64,000 bases of DNA from Deinococcus ficus (GCF_003444775.1 NZ_CP021081.1:1724001-1788000); one strand, 5' to 3'; positions 8,792-21,041 are shown, numbered from the stretch's first letter. Numbers and translations are program-made. Notes: generated by a model not told the origin, from the sequence alone.

Positions 8792-9394
8792 GTGCGCACC
8801 CTTGTCATCCTCGGCCACCCCAACCCCGACAGCTACTGCGCCGCCCTCGCCCGCAGCTACGCCGACAGCGCCCGCCAGGCCGGCGCGCACGTGGACCTCC
8901 TCGACCTCTCCTCCCTTCACTTCGATCCCCACCTCCACGGCGGCTACCACGCCGACCAGCCCCTGGAGCCCGACCTGCAGCGCGCCCAGCAGCTGATTCG
9001 GCAGGCCGACCACCTGTGCCTCGTCACCGCCACCTGGTGGAGTTCCATGCCCGCCCTGCTCAAGGGCTTCATCGACCGCGTCTTCCTGCCCGGCTTCGCG
9101 TTCCGCTACCGGCCCGGCCGGATGCTTCCCGAACAGCTTCTCCGGGGCCGCAGCGCGCGCGTGATCGTCACCACCGACACCCCACCTCTGCTGCTGCGCA
9201 CCCTGCTGGGCGACCCCACCCTGCGCAGCCTCAGCCAGGGCGTGCTCGCCTTCTGCGGCTACCGCGTCCGCAGCACGCGGCTCGGGCCCATTCGCGGCAG
9301 CAGCGACATGCAGCGCGCCGCCTGGCTGGACCGCACCGCCCGGCTGGCCCGGCAGGACCACGCCAGACGAGCCGCCCGGCCCGCCCTCGCCTGA
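8792..9394 (+). CDS. NAD(P)H-dependent flavodoxin-fold oxidoreductase (quinone reductase family)
   Basis: 200-aa protein of the NAD(P)H dehydrogenase (quinone)/flavodoxin-like family (KefF/MdaB/NQO relatives). It begins with the flavin-phosphate loop VILGHPNPDSYCAALA; the ATWWSSMPALLKGFIDRVFLPGFAF segment (about residues 77-101) is diagnostic of the family. It reduces quinones or electrophiles by two electrons. GTG start at 8792 is supported by GGAGG 7 nt upstream, one of the few Shine-Dalgarno starts here. Likely repressed by the divergent TetR protein. Confidence 0.85.
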   Translation: MRTLVILGHPNPDSYCAALARSYADSARQAGAHVDLLDLSSLHFDPHLHGGYHADQPLEPDLQRAQQLIRQADHLCLVTATWWSSMPALLKGFIDRVFLPGFAFRYRPGRMLPEQLLRGRSARVIVTTDTPPLLLRTLLGDPTLRSLSQGVLAFCGYRVRSTRLGPIRGSSDMQRAAWLDRTARLARQDHARRAARPALA

Positions 9395-9421
9395 GCGCAG
9401 CAGGCCACAGCAGGCGCAGCG

Positions 9422-11953
9422 TCAGGCCGGAAGTTCCGCGCCCTCGCGCAGTTCACGCTGCCAGGCGTGCAGCAGTTCCAGCGCCTGCATGGGCGTGAGG
9501 CGCCCCAGGTCCAGCGCGGCGAGTTCCCGCACGAGTTTCCGGTCGTCGCCCTGGGTGTTCAGCGCGGTGAGCAGCTTGCCGGCGCGCGCCACCACCGGCG
9601 CGGGCAGGCCGGCCAGCCGGGCGACCTCCACGCCGTAACTCTGCCGGGCGGCGCCGGGAATCACCTGGTGGTAGAAGGTCAGGCCCTGCCGCTCGTCCTC
9701 CTCGGCGGCCACGTGCAGGTTCACGAGGCCGGGCAGGTCGTTTTCCAGGCGCGTGAGCTCGAAGTAGTGCGTGGCGAACAGGGTGTGCGCGCCGGTGGTG
9801 TGCAGGTGTTCCAGGGCCGCCTGCGCGATGGCGAGGCCGTCCAGGGTGCTGGTGCCGCGCCCGACCTCGTCGAGGATCACGAGGCTGCGGCGGGTGGCCC
9901 CGTGCAGGATGGCGGCCAGTTCGTTCATCTCGACCATGAACGTGCTGCGCCCCCCGGCGAGGTCGTCGGAGGCGCCGATGCGGGTGTGGATGGCGTCGTA
10001 CACGGGCAGCTCGGCGTGATCGGCAGGCAGGAAGGACCCGATCTGGTGCAGCAGGGCGCACAGGGCCACGGTGCGCAGGTAGGTGCTCTTGCCGGCCATG
10101 TTCGGACCGGTGAGCAGCAGGGCGTGCCGGGTGTCGTCCAGGTGCGCGTCGTTGGGCACGAACGGCGCGGCGCTGGCGTGCTCCACGACCGGGTGCCGCG
10201 CCTGCGTCAGGCGGGCGTGGGCACTGGCGGTCTGGGGTCTCACCCAGCCGCGCTCGGCGGCAAGCTCCGCCAGGGCGCCCAGCACGTCCAGGTCCGCCAG
10301 GGCCCCGGCGGCTTCCAGCAGCGCCTCGGCGTGCGCGCCCAGGGACGCGCGCAATTCCGTGAACACCTCCGTCTCCAGTCGGGCGGCAGCGGCGTCCAGG
10401 CGCGCGATCTCCCGCTCCCGTTCGCGCAGGTCCGGGCGGGTGAAGCGCGCGCGATCCTTCAACGTGGCGATCTGGCGGTAGTCGGCGGGCACCTTGCCCA
10501 GGTGCGGGCCGGTCACCTCCAGGTAGTAGCCGAACACGTTATTGAACCCCACCTTCAGGCTGCCGATCCCGGTCCGCTGGCGTTCGCGGGTTTCCAGGTC
10601 CGCCATCCAGGCGCGGTGCCCCAGGGACTCGGCGCGCAGGGCGTCCAGTTGGGCGTGGAAGCCCTCGCGGATCAGGTCCCCGTCGCCCAGGCGCAGGGGC
10701 GGGTCGTCCACCAGGGCCGCGCGGATCTGCGTCACCACGTCCGGCAGGCCGCCCAGCCGCGCACGCACGGCGCCCAGCAGCCCATCCTGCCCGGAGAGCA
10801 GCGCCACCGCTTCCGGCAGCAGGTCCAGCGTGCGGGCCAGGGCCGCCACCTCGCGCGGCGTGGCGCGGCCGGTGGCGACGCGCGCCGCGAGACGTTCCAG
10901 ATCGTGCGCGCGGTACAGCAGCGCCCGCACGCCCCCCCGCAGGTCCGGGGTGCGGGTCAGGCCCTCCACGGCGTCCAGCCGGGCGCGGATGCTCAGCTCG
11001 TCGAGCAGCGGCGCCCGCAGCCACGCCCGTAGGCGCCGGCGCCCCCCGGCGGTGCGCGTACCGCCCAGGACGTCCATCAGCGTCAGGCCCTGCGGGGACT
11101 GCGCCTGGAAGACCTCCAGGGCACGCACGGCGGCGTCCGGGAGGCGCATGTGCGCGCCCGGCTCGAAGCGCACCACGCGGCGCACCATCTCCAGGTGCCC
11201 CTGCTGCGTCACCCGCGCGTAGCCCAGCACTGCGCCGCATGCGCGGAGCAGCGCCGGGGTGCCCAGCGTGCCCGGCACGTCCCCCAGCACGGTGGACAGC
11301 TCGGTGCGGGCGGCCGCCTCCTCGAAGTTCGCTGGGGACAGCATGACCGGAAACCGCGCTTGAAAGTCCGCGAGCAGCGCCGCGTTCCCCGACAGTTCCG
11401 GCGCGAGCAGCACCTCCCGCGCGCGGTGCCGCGCCAGTTCGTCATACAGCGCGGTACGGGTGTGGAAGGCCGCGCAGCGGAACTCCCCGGTGCTGACGTC
11501 CAGCAGCGCCAGCGCGTACCCGTCCCCCGTGGCGACCGCCGCCAGGAAATTCTCGTCCGCCGTCAGGTGCCGCTCCTCCGTGACGGTGCCAGGCGTGAGC
11601 AGCTGCGTCACCTTACGGTCCACGAGTCCCGCCCCGGGCTCCTCCACCTGATCCGCCACCGCCACCCGCACGCCCTGCGCAAGCAGCCGCTCCACGTGCT
11701 GGTCCAGCGCCCGCACGGGAATCCCGGCCATCGGCGTGCTGAAATCCTTGCTGCTCTTGTGCGTCAGCGCCAGGCCCAGCAGCCGCGCGCAGCGTTCGGC
11801 GTCCTCACCGAACGTCTCGTAAAAGTCGCCCACCTGAAACAGCAGCAGGAAATCCGCGTGCTCGTCACGCAGCGCCACGTACTGCTCCAGCATCGGGGGA
11901 AGCGCGCCCCGCCCGGTGCCCTTCAGGACGCTCTGTGCCCCACCAACAGCCAT
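9422..11953 (-). CDS. mutS: DNA mismatch repair protein MutS
   Basis: Mismatch-recognition ATPase. The mismatch-reading motif Phe44-Tyr45-Glu46 lies in GDFYETFGED; the Walker A TGPNMAGKST is near residue 613, followed by the STFMVEM, DEVGRGTSTLDG and ATHYFEL motifs. 843 aa matches bacterial MutS. Three in-frame ATGs are close together; I chose 11953 because TATGCT lies exactly 7 nt upstream and the alternatives sit in or before that element. mutL lies about 4 kb away on the same strand but is not in the same transcript. Confidence 0.96.
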   Translation of the reverse strand: MAVGGAQSVLKGTGRGALPPMLEQYVALRDEHADFLLLFQVGDFYETFGEDAERCARLLGLALTHKSSKDFSTPMAGIPVRALDQHVERLLAQGVRVAVADQVEEPGAGLVDRKVTQLLTPGTVTEERHLTADENFLAAVATGDGYALALLDVSTGEFRCAAFHTRTALYDELARHRAREVLLAPELSGNAALLADFQARFPVMLSPANFEEAAARTELSTVLGDVPGTLGTPALLRACGAVLGYARVTQQGHLEMVRRVVRFEPGAHMRLPDAAVRALEVFQAQSPQGLTLMDVLGGTRTAGGRRRLRAWLRAPLLDELSIRARLDAVEGLTRTPDLRGGVRALLYRAHDLERLAARVATGRATPREVAALARTLDLLPEAVALLSGQDGLLGAVRARLGGLPDVVTQIRAALVDDPPLRLGDGDLIREGFHAQLDALRAESLGHRAWMADLETRERQRTGIGSLKVGFNNVFGYYLEVTGPHLGKVPADYRQIATLKDRARFTRPDLREREREIARLDAAAARLETEVFTELRASLGAHAEALLEAAGALADLDVLGALAELAAERGWVRPQTASAHARLTQARHPVVEHASAAPFVPNDAHLDDTRHALLLTGPNMAGKSTYLRTVALCALLHQIGSFLPADHAELPVYDAIHTRIGASDDLAGGRSTFMVEMNELAAILHGATRRSLVILDEVGRGTSTLDGLAIAQAALEHLHTTGAHTLFATHYFELTRLENDLPGLVNLHVAAEEDERQGLTFYHQVIPGAARQSYGVEVARLAGLPAPVVARAGKLLTALNTQGDDRKLVRELAALDLGRLTPMQALELLHAWQRELREGAELPA

Positions 11954-12319
11954 ACCCTCCAGCATACCGGGCCGCCGCAAACGCACACTGTCACGCGAAA
12001 CGGGGTTGAAGGCACGTGGTCATGGAGGTGGCAACGCAGGTTCAGACGCCCCACTGAATTCAGGTTCTGACCTTCAGCGTAGGGACGCGACTTCAGGGCG
12101 GTCAGGAAACAATCTATGGTCCTCAGTGAAAGCGCAGGCGTGTACCACGCACCCCTTCAGAATCGAATCCAGGGGCTGAGGGCACGACGAGCGACCCCGA
12201 GGTGTGGCTGGGGCGCAGCGGCGTTCCCCGGAACAGGAGTCGACGTGTCCCCGAAATCTCTTCCGGAGGACACGCCGTTGTGGGTCGGGTTCGGTGCAGA
12301 CGGCGGGGGCGGACTGGGG
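11954..12319. other. 366-bp intergenic region with no convincing gene
   Basis: Open frames across this stretch have poor composition and no start signals. It holds the mutS promoter, a CTGAATTCAG palindrome (12053-12062) and a 7-bp hairpin (12244-12250 with 12268-12274). A tRNA-like T-loop string near 12160 on the minus strand lacks matching stems. A small RNA is possible but I cannot support one. Confidence 0.4.
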
Positions 12320-12439
12320 TTACAGGTCGCAGCCGAGGGCGCGGAGGAGGTCCAGTTCGCTGATGGGTGGCGTCGGCCGTGCGCAGGGGGGGACGGGGCG
12401 ACGGCGGCGGGTGAACAGTTGACGGATCAACGAACGCAT
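12320..12439 (-). CDS. Small basic protein, 39 aa, unknown
   Basis: Short ORF with a strong Shine-Dalgarno: AAGGAGGTG directly upstream of the ATG at 12439 (5 nt spacing), unlike most leaderless genes nearby. A TAGGAT hexamer lies about 30 nt upstream in an AT-rich patch. The product has an Arg-rich first third (including RRRR at residues 11-14), a proline-rich middle with two prolines pairs, two cysteines (19 and 37) and an acidic-hydrophobic end ELDLLRALGCDL that could be a short helix. Divergent from the pterin dehydratase gene. No homology is recognised; it could be a real small protein or a leader peptide. Confidence 0.55.
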   Translation of the reverse strand: MRSLIRQLFTRRRRPVPPCARPTPPISELDLLRALGCDL

Positions 12440-12547
12440 GGAGCACCTCCTTGTCTGATGTGAGAAATATCCTACATGAAGATGTCTTAACTTTTTGTCA
12501 CTGTCCTGACTTTTCGGCCAGCCGCCGCCGTCCCGTACGCTGGGGGC

Positions 12548-12838
12548 ATGTCCCGCCGCCGCCTGACCCCCGACGAGATCGCCGCCCAGCTGCCCGAGGC
12601 GTGGACCGCGCACGACACGTGGCTGGAGCGCACCCTGACCTTTCCCACATACCGGGCGGGCCTGGAGTGCGCGGTGAGGATCGCGGAGCACGCTGAGGCG
12701 GTGGACCACCACCCGGACCTGCTGCTCGGGTACCGGGTTCTCACCGTGCGGTACACCACGCACGACCGGGGCGGCGTGACCAGTCACGACGTCGCCGGCG
12801 CCGCGTTCGTGAACGGTCTGCTCGGGGCGGCCGGGTGA
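12548..12838 (+). CDS. 4a-hydroxytetrahydrobiopterin dehydratase (pterin carbinolamine dehydratase)
   Basis: 96-aa PhhB/PCD-family enzyme that dehydrates 4a-hydroxy-tetrahydropterin, recycling the cofactor of aromatic amino acid hydroxylases; related proteins serve molybdopterin metabolism. The active-site histidines are His54-His55 in the EAVDHHPDL motif, with a third in THDRGGVTSHD. ATG at 12548 follows TACGCT by 6 nt (leaderless). The stop overlaps the GTG of the next gene, so the two are translationally coupled. Confidence 0.88.
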   Translation: MSRRRLTPDEIAAQLPEAWTAHDTWLERTLTFPTYRAGLECAVRIAEHAEAVDHHPDLLLGYRVLTVRYTTHDRGGVTSHDVAGAAFVNGLLGAAG

Positions 12839-13305
12839 GCCTGCCCCGTGAGGAGTTCACGCTGGGCGCGCTGGACTGGGCGGCTTTCCCGGCGTTGCGG
12901 CAGCACGAGATCACCCTGACGGCCACGGCGGCGGACCTGGACGATATGGGGCACGTGAACAACACGGTGTACCTGGGGTGGTGCGAGGCGGTCGCCCGCG
13001 CGCATGCGGCCAGCCAGGGCATGGACACGCCGGCGCTGATGGCGCTGGGGGCGGTGCCGCTGGCGCGGCAGCACACCATCCGGTATCTGCGCCCCGCGCT
13101 GCTGGGTGACAGCGTGCGCGTGCGGACGCTGCTGCTGAATCACAGTGGCCCCCGCAGCACGCGCGTGTACACCGTGGACCGCCTGGGTTCCGGGGAACCG
13201 GAGCGGCTGGCGGAGTGCCGCACCGACTGGGTGTGGGTGGACCCGGCCACCGGCCGCCCGAAGCGCGCGCCGGTGGAGGTCGCCCGGCGTTTCGGGCTGG
13301 CGTGA
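12835..13305 (+). CDS. Acyl-CoA thioesterase, hot-dog (4HBT) fold
   Basis: 156-aa single hot-dog domain. The region ATAADLDDMGHVNNTVYLGW (about residues 29-48) is the 4-hydroxybenzoyl-CoA thioesterase/YbgC-type motif, with the Asp and following His/Asn at the active site. It probably hydrolyses a short acyl-CoA or aryl-CoA; substrate unknown. GTG start overlaps the stop of the dehydratase gene by 4 bp, giving a two-gene operon. The last gene before the convergent kynB. Confidence 0.85.
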   Translation: MSLPREEFTLGALDWAAFPALRQHEITLTATAADLDDMGHVNNTVYLGWCEAVARAHAASQGMDTPALMALGAVPLARQHTIRYLRPALLGDSVRVRTLLLNHSGPRSTRVYTVDRLGSGEPERLAECRTDWVWVDPATGRPKRAPVEVARRFGLA

Positions 13306-13327
13306 CCCCTCCGCCCGGGGCGACGGG

Positions 13328-13948
13328 TTACAGGGGGCGCAGAATCGCGCGGGCGGGCGCGCCGTCCGCACCGTGCAGGGGCAGCGGCAGGCAGGTCAGT
13401 TCGTAGTGGCCGTCCGGGACGCCGTGCAGGTTCAGGCCTTCCAGGATCAGTGTGCGGGTTTCGCGGCAGGCGTGGTGGGCGTCCAGGGTCTTGCTGTCCA
13501 GGGGGTCCACGCTGGGGGAGTCCGTGCCGATCAGGCGCACGCCGCGCCGCGCCGCTTCGCGGATGAAGGCGGGCGTCAGGGCGCGGAAGTCGGTGGGGAA
13601 GGTGGCCCAGTGGGCGGGCTGGCCGGTGTTCAGCAGCAACCGTGGGGGCAGGGTGGCCGGGAGGTTGCGCAGCGCGGCGGCGTCCACGGCGTCCGTGCCG
13701 TACACGGTGAGCACCTGGCAGGGCCCGACGTACACGTCCAGGGGCAGTTCGTGCAGTCGGGCGCCGGCGTCGTCGTAGTGCCAGGGGGCGTCCACGTGCG
13801 TGCCGGTGTGCGTGCTGGTGCGCAGGATGCCGGTGTTCACGCTGTCTCCGGCATCGATGCGCATGCCGGGGTCCACGGTGAAGTCGGCGTCGCCGGGCCA
13901 GTTCGGGTGGCCGGGCGTGAGGGTGCGCGAGATGTCCAGCAGCGTCAT
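13328..13948 (-). CDS. kynB: Arylformamidase/cyclase (kynurenine formamidase type)
   Basis: 206-aa metal-dependent hydrolase of the KynB/cyclase family, which converts N-formylkynurenine to kynurenine in tryptophan breakdown. The metal-binding signature is intact: STHTGTHVDAPWHY with His47, His51, Asp53 and His57. Start chosen at ATG 13948, 6 nt after TACACT; the much longer open frame upstream is a shadow of the divergent amidase. No other kynurenine genes are adjacent, so another cyclase-family substrate is possible. Confidence 0.85.
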   Translation of the reverse strand: MTLLDISRTLTPGHPNWPGDADFTVDPGMRIDAGDSVNTGILRTSTHTGTHVDAPWHYDDAGARLHELPLDVYVGPCQVLTVYGTDAVDAAALRNLPATLPPRLLLNTGQPAHWATFPTDFRALTPAFIREAARRGVRLIGTDSPSVDPLDSKTLDAHHACRETRTLILEGLNLHGVPDGHYELTCLPLPLHGADGAPARAILRPL

Positions 13949-14005
13949 GCGGGCAGTGTACCCACCCGGCGTTCCCTCCGGCTGGCCGGGCGCTAGCCTG
14001 CGCGC

Positions 14006-15217
14006 ATGACCGGTTCCGCGCCTCCCTTCCCCCCCGCCCTTCCGGACGATCCGCAGCGTGCCTGGGCGTACCGACCGGCCTCTCCCCTGCCGGGCGTGCC
14101 GGGCGGGCCGCTGTCGGGCCTGACCTTCAGCGTGAAGGACCTGTACGGCGTGCCCGGCTGGCCGCTGGGGGCGAGCACGCGCGCGCCTGTCCCGGACCCC
14201 GGCGAGAGCGTGCTGGTGCGCCGGCTGCTGGACCTGGGCGCGGCGGCAGTGGGCAAGACGCACCTGCACGAGATCGCGCTGGGGATCACCGGCCTGAACG
14301 GCTCTGGCGGCACGGCGCACCCGGCCGATCCGGAGCGGGTGCCGGGCGGCAGCAGCAGCGGCGCGGCCGTGAGCGTGGCGCTGGCGCAGGTGGACTTCGC
14401 GCTGGGCACGGACACGGGCGGCAGCATCCGCATTCCGGCGGCGTGGTGCGGCGTGACCGGGTTCAAGCCCACGAAACGCCACCCGGCGTGGAGCACGGAG
14501 GGCGTTCTGCCCCTGTCGTGGACCTGCGATCACGCCGGGCCGCTCGCGCGGGACGTGCGGACGGTGGTGCGCGTGCACGAGGCCCTGACCGGGCAGCGCG
14601 TGTCAGCGCGTGACTGGGCGGGGGTACGGGTGGCCCTGTGGCTTCCGGACGGCTGGGTGGACGACGCCGTGCACGCGGCGGTGCGGGCCTTCGCCGCCGA
14701 CCTGGAGGGCGGGGGCGCGCAGGTCACGCGGGTGGAGTTGCCGGAGATGTTGGACGCCTACACCCCCATCGTGATCAGCGAGGCCGCGCAGGTGCACGCC
14801 GAGGCGCTGCGACTGGAGGACCCGGGGTTCCTGCCGTTCACGCTGGCGACCCTGCGGCAGGGCGCGGCACTGGAACCCGCCGAGGTGCAGGCGGCCTTCG
14901 GGCGGCGCGAGGAGTACCGGGCCCGGCTGGACGGCGTGTTCACGGCCTTCGACGTGCTGCTCGCGCCGGCTGTGCCCACCCCGCCGCCCCTGGCCGGGCA
15001 GGACGAGGTGGAGCTGCGGGACGGTCGCCTGCCCCTGCGCCGCGCGGCGCTGCGCCTGACCGCGCCGTTCAGCCTGCTGGGCCTGCCCACGCTGGCCGTG
15101 CCCGCCGCCACGCCGTTCGTGGGCGTGCAGCTCGTGGCGCCGCAGGGCCACGACGACCGCCTGCTCGGGCTGGGCCTGGGCCTCCAGCGCGCGGAGGACG
15201 TCAGGTCCGGTTCATGA
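14006..15217 (+). CDS. Amidase (amidase-signature family)
   Basis: 403-aa Ser-cisSer-Lys hydrolase. The catalytic set can be seen: Lys44 in FSVKDLYGV, the serine loop GGSSSGAAV (115-123) and the nucleophile Ser140 in [11 protein letters not shown]. Family members cleave amides, including indoleacetamide, aryl amides and Glu-tRNA amide donors; the sequence does not fix the substrate and there is no GatB/GatC neighbour. ATG at 14006 is 6 nt after TAGCCT (leaderless). Divergent from kynB. Confidence 0.9.
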   Translation: MTGSAPPFPPALPDDPQRAWAYRPASPLPGVPGGPLSGLTFSVKDLYGVPGWPLGASTRAPVPDPGESVLVRRLLDLGAAAVGKTHLHEIALGITGLNGSGGTAHPADPERVPGGSSSGAAVSVALAQVDFALGTDTGGSIRIPAAWCGVTGFKPTKRHPAWSTEGVLPLSWTCDHAGPLARDVRTVVRVHEALTGQRVSARDWAGVRVALWLPDGWVDDAVHAAVRAFAADLEGGGAQVTRVELPEMLDAYTPIVISEAAQVHAEALRLEDPGFLPFTLATLRQGAALEPAEVQAAFGRREEYRARLDGVFTAFDVLLAPAVPTPPPLAGQDEVELRDGRLPLRRAALRLTAPFSLLGLPTLAVPAATPFVGVQLVAPQGHDDRLLGLGLGLQRAEDVRSGS

Positions 15218-15236
15218 GCCCGGCCTACGCTCGGGC

Positions 15237-15680
15237 ATGCCCGCCCGCCGCCTGTTTCCCCTCCTGGCCCTGACGCCCCTTCTCAGCGGCTGCGCGCTGC
15301 TGGGCGCGGAGCTCACGCCCGTCACCGCGCTGGAACGTCAGCTGAACGGCACGTTCGAGGGCTACGCCACGGGAGTGACCGGCCGCGTCCCCTACCGCCT
15401 GACGCTCGTGTACACGCAGCGCAGCGCCCAGGCGACCGGCGTGCTCCTGAACCTGCAAAGCCGCAAGGCGTACTCCGTCACCGGGCGCTTCACGTGGGGC
15501 GGGCAGAGCGGAAGCCTGGACCTGAACGGCTACGAGGGCAGCGCGTGGCGCGCCACCTTCCGCGGTGAGATGACGGCCGGGCAGGTCACCGGCCGCCTGA
15601 ACAGCGTCGTGCTGGGCCGCGAGGTGCTGCCTTTCAACCTCACCCTGAACCGCGTGACGGACCTGGAGCGCGCGCCGTAA
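15237..15680 (+). CDS. Lipoprotein, unknown function (tandem paralogue 1)
   Basis: 147-aa protein with a lipoprotein signal peptide: a basic start, a hydrophobic run, and the lipobox LLSGC with acylation at about Cys18. The mature part is beta-rich with no catalytic signature. The segment YRLTLVY...GVLLNLQSR is repeated in the next gene as YRLTFTV...GTLENLSSR, and both end in an LTL-R-V strand, so the two are tandem duplicates. ATG is 5 nt after TACGCT (leaderless). Envelope role inferred from the signal only. Confidence 0.75.
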   Translation: MPARRLFPLLALTPLLSGCALLGAELTPVTALERQLNGTFEGYATGVTGRVPYRLTLVYTQRSAQATGVLLNLQSRKAYSVTGRFTWGGQSGSLDLNGYEGSAWRATFRGEMTAGQVTGRLNSVVLGREVLPFNLTLNRVTDLERAP

Positions 15681-15706
15681 GCCCGCCCCGGTACCATGCG
15701 GGCCTG

Positions 15707-16147
15707 ATGACCCGCGCCGCCCGCCTGCCCCTCAGTGCCGTCCTGCTGCTCACGGCCACCGCCTGCGTGCCCGCCCCGCAGGTCCAGCCGGTGGAGGTCT
15801 GGGAGGGGCACGCCCAGGTGCTCCTGACCCGGCAGCAGTACCGCCTGACCTTCACCGTGAACGGCGGCACCCACGACCTCAGGGGCACGCTGGAAAACCT
15901 CTCCAGCCGCGACCGCTTCCTGGTCGCCGGGACCGCCCTGCCCGCCGGGGACGGGCGTGAGGTCAGCATGACCGTCACCGCGCAGGACGGCGTGCGCCTG
16001 AACGCGTCCATTCTGGGCTTCGGGTTCACGAACCTCAGCCTCAAGGCGAACGCGGTCCTCAGCGCCCGGCAGACCGGGCGGACCATGACCGGGAAACTCA
16101 ACGTGAACGGCCTGGGCTATCCCATCACCCTCACCCGCGTGCAGTAA
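15707..16147 (+). CDS. Lipoprotein, unknown function (tandem paralogue 2)
   Basis: 146-aa lipoprotein: an N-terminal hydrophobic run and a lipobox-like TATAC with Cys at about residue 21. Mature part shares the layout of the upstream gene (YRLT, L-NL-SR, TGKLN, ITLTRV). The ATG at 15707 is 9 nt after TACCAT; only 26 bp separate it from the upstream lipoprotein, so the genes may be cotranscribed. Function unknown. Confidence 0.75.
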   Translation: MTRAARLPLSAVLLLTATACVPAPQVQPVEVWEGHAQVLLTRQQYRLTFTVNGGTHDLRGTLENLSSRDRFLVAGTALPAGDGREVSMTVTAQDGVRLNASILGFGFTNLSLKANAVLSARQTGRTMTGKLNVNGLGYPITLTRVQ

Positions 16148-16158
16148 CCCGCCCCTGG

Positions 16159-16244
16159 TACACTCTCCCCTGTTCGCCGGCCCCCGCGCGGGGCGGGCGG
16201 GAAAGGCCCCGGGATCCCCCCGTCCGGCTGAGAGGAGGCAGGAC
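16159..16244 (+). promoter_or_regulatory. miaB promoter and 5' leader
   Basis: TACACT at 16159-16164 is the likely -10. It would give a leader of about 75 nt, unusual in this window, containing a GC-rich hairpin (CCCCGCGCGGGG) and ending in GAGGAGG 6 nt before the miaB ATG. No riboswitch family is recognised in it. Confidence 0.4.
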
Positions 16245-17624
<1,380 letters not shown>

Positions 17625-17636
17625 CGGACCCACGCC

Positions 17637-17676
17637 TCGTGAGGGCCGTCTTCATTCATTTGCTCTGCCCTCACGA
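17637..17676 (+). terminator. Stem-loop after miaB
   Basis: Perfect 10-bp arms TCGTGAGGGC (17637-17646) and GCCCTCACGA (17667-17676) with a 20-nt loop, 13 bp after the miaB stop. There is no strong T tract, so termination is inferred from position. Confidence 0.45.
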
Positions 17677-17730
17677 ACCTTCAAGACCATCATCACCGGG
17701 CGGTCAGATTCGCACGGCACAGTGAGAGGC

Positions 17731-18237
17731 ATGAAAAAGATGCTGCTCGCCGCCATCAGCATGACCGGACTCCTCGCCAGCTGCGGAGGAGGCTTCATCT
17801 CCGCGCCCGTGGACGTCACGGCCGTGAACGGCTTCACCTCCAACTGGACCCGCACGAACAGCCAGGGCCAGCAGGAGTACATCATCTGCGACGACCGCGA
17901 CACGACCGTCACGATGGACGTGAGCTGGACGGGACCCCTCGCCAAACTGGACGCCTACTTTGACGGCGCCCAGGGCACCCGCTTCCCCGAAGGGAAACTT
18001 CAGACCACCGGCTGGTTCGCTCCGGACACCAGCGGGCGCGACACGTTCACGTACACCTTCGGCCCGGGCATGGCGCCCCTCAAGACGAGCAGCGGCGTGA
18101 AGGCGCAGGCCATCGTCATCAACCCCGTACAGAAGGGCACCACCTTCGTCACGGTCACGGGCTACAACCCGGACGGCCAGGCCGACAGCGTGCAGGCCCC
18201 CGGCGGCATCCCCGTGTACGACTGCGGCGCCCTGTAA
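17731..18237 (+). CDS. Lipoprotein, unknown function
   Basis: 168-aa protein with the signal MKKMLLAAISMTGLLASC; Cys18 is the lipidated residue, followed by a short Gly linker. The mature part is beta-rich and soluble with no known motif; it contains two further cysteines (in YIICDD and the C-terminal VYDCGAL) that could form a disulfide. The ATG at 17731 is preferred to an upstream GTG because GAGAGG precedes it and the signal peptide then starts normally. Followed by a strong terminator. Confidence 0.75.
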   Translation: MKKMLLAAISMTGLLASCGGGFISAPVDVTAVNGFTSNWTRTNSQGQQEYIICDDRDTTVTMDVSWTGPLAKLDAYFDGAQGTRFPEGKLQTTGWFAPDTSGRDTFTYTFGPGMAPLKTSSGVKAQAIVINPVQKGTTFVTVTGYNPDGQADSVQAPGGIPVYDCGAL

Positions 18238-18251
18238 TCCACCAATCAAGT

Positions 18252-18278
18252 GAGAGCCGCTCCCGTGGGGCGGCTCTC
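18252..18278. terminator. Bidirectional terminator between lipoprotein and fad gene
   Basis: Arms GAGAGCCGC (18252-18260) and GCGGCTCTC (18270-18278) pair perfectly, extended inward by a G-T and two G-C pairs. It lies between two convergent gene ends and is followed by CTTCC. Confidence 0.7.
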
Positions 18279-18297
18279 CTTCCGGCTTCATCGAGAC

Positions 18298-20397
<2,100 letters not shown>

Positions 20398-20518
20398 GGG
20401 GGAACCTCCGGGCGGGGCGGGGGGACGGGGGCGGAATCGGGCCCATGGTTCCATGCGCGCCCGGGTTGCCGCAAACGGCGGGTGGGACGGGGCCGCAACT
20501 GCGGGCGGAACAGGGGCG

Positions 20519-20549
20519 GAGGCGCGGCCAGAGCAACTGGCCGCGCCTC
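20519..20549. terminator. 12-bp perfect stem-loop after the small membrane protein gene
   Basis: GAGGCGCGGCCA (20519-20530) pairs perfectly with 20538-20549 around a 7-nt loop. The T run (20551-20554) lies on the plus strand, whereas the gene it follows is on the minus strand. It probably ends that gene's transcript without a T tract, or stops antisense transcription. Confidence 0.55.
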
Positions 20550-20567
20550 CTTTTGCCCCTGCCGGGT

Positions 20568-21002
20568 TTACTGCGTGAACAGGCGCAGCAGCGGGCGCCA
20601 CCAGGGGATCATCAGCAGGGTGAGCAGCATGGCGATGCCGGTCCAGGAGGCCGCCGCGCGGAACTTTGCGGCGTCGCCCTCGGCGCGTTTGCTCAGGCTG
20701 TTCGCCAGGGTGGCGGCCACGGCGATCAGCACGCCCACGCCCAGGTGCTCCCACTGAAACGACGGGCGGCTGGCGTCCGCGAAAACGGGGATGCGCTGCA
20801 TGCCCGTCACGGCGAAAAGCAGCAGGCCCAGCAGCAGCTGAAGGTGCACGGCGCTCATGAACGACGCGACCGAGCGGCGCTCGGCGGCGGTGAAGACGCG
20901 GTTGCCGCCCAGGCCGGGCAGGGTGCGGACCAGGGCGATCACGCCCAGGATCAGCACCGCCCAGCGGACGAGGTTATGCAGGGTGAGCAGGGCCAGGAAC
21001 AT
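20568..21002 (-). CDS. Four-helix membrane protein, unknown
   Basis: 144-aa integral membrane protein with four predicted spans: about residues 8-27 (VRWAVLILGVIALV), 50-68 (LHLQ-type LLLGLLLFAVTG), 85-104 (GVGVLIAVAATLANSL) and 118-140 (WTGIAMLLTLLMIPWW). It starts with the pattern LALLTLHNLVRW and contains conserved-looking His residues in LHNL and VHLQ, as in small cytochrome-like or DoxX-like membrane proteins; I cannot assign a family firmly. ATG at 21002 is 7 nt after TACGCT (leaderless). Confidence 0.7.
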   Translation of the reverse strand: MFLALLTLHNLVRWAVLILGVIALVRTLPGLGGNRVFTAAERRSVASFMSAVHLQLLLGLLLFAVTGMQRIPVFADASRPSFQWEHLGVGVLIAVAATLANSLSKRAEGDAAKFRAAASWTGIAMLLTLLMIPWWRPLLRLFTQ

Positions 21003-21041
21003 GACTCACAGCGTACCGCAGCGGCGTTGGTGACGCAGCCC

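Noticed and set aside
12150..12195. tRNA-like T-loop string on the minus strand
   Set aside because: Only the TTCGATT loop is present; its stem does not pair and no acceptor or anticodon arm is found.
12123..12446. 107-codon minus-strand open frame in the intergenic stretch
   Set aside because: Skewed Pro/Arg/Thr composition and no start signal; it overlaps the better-supported 39-codon ORF in a different frame.
16160..16244. TPP riboswitch suggested by the CTGAGA string before miaB
   Set aside because: The rest of the THI-box core (the conserved 3' motif and the helical framework) is missing, and miaB is not a thiamine gene.
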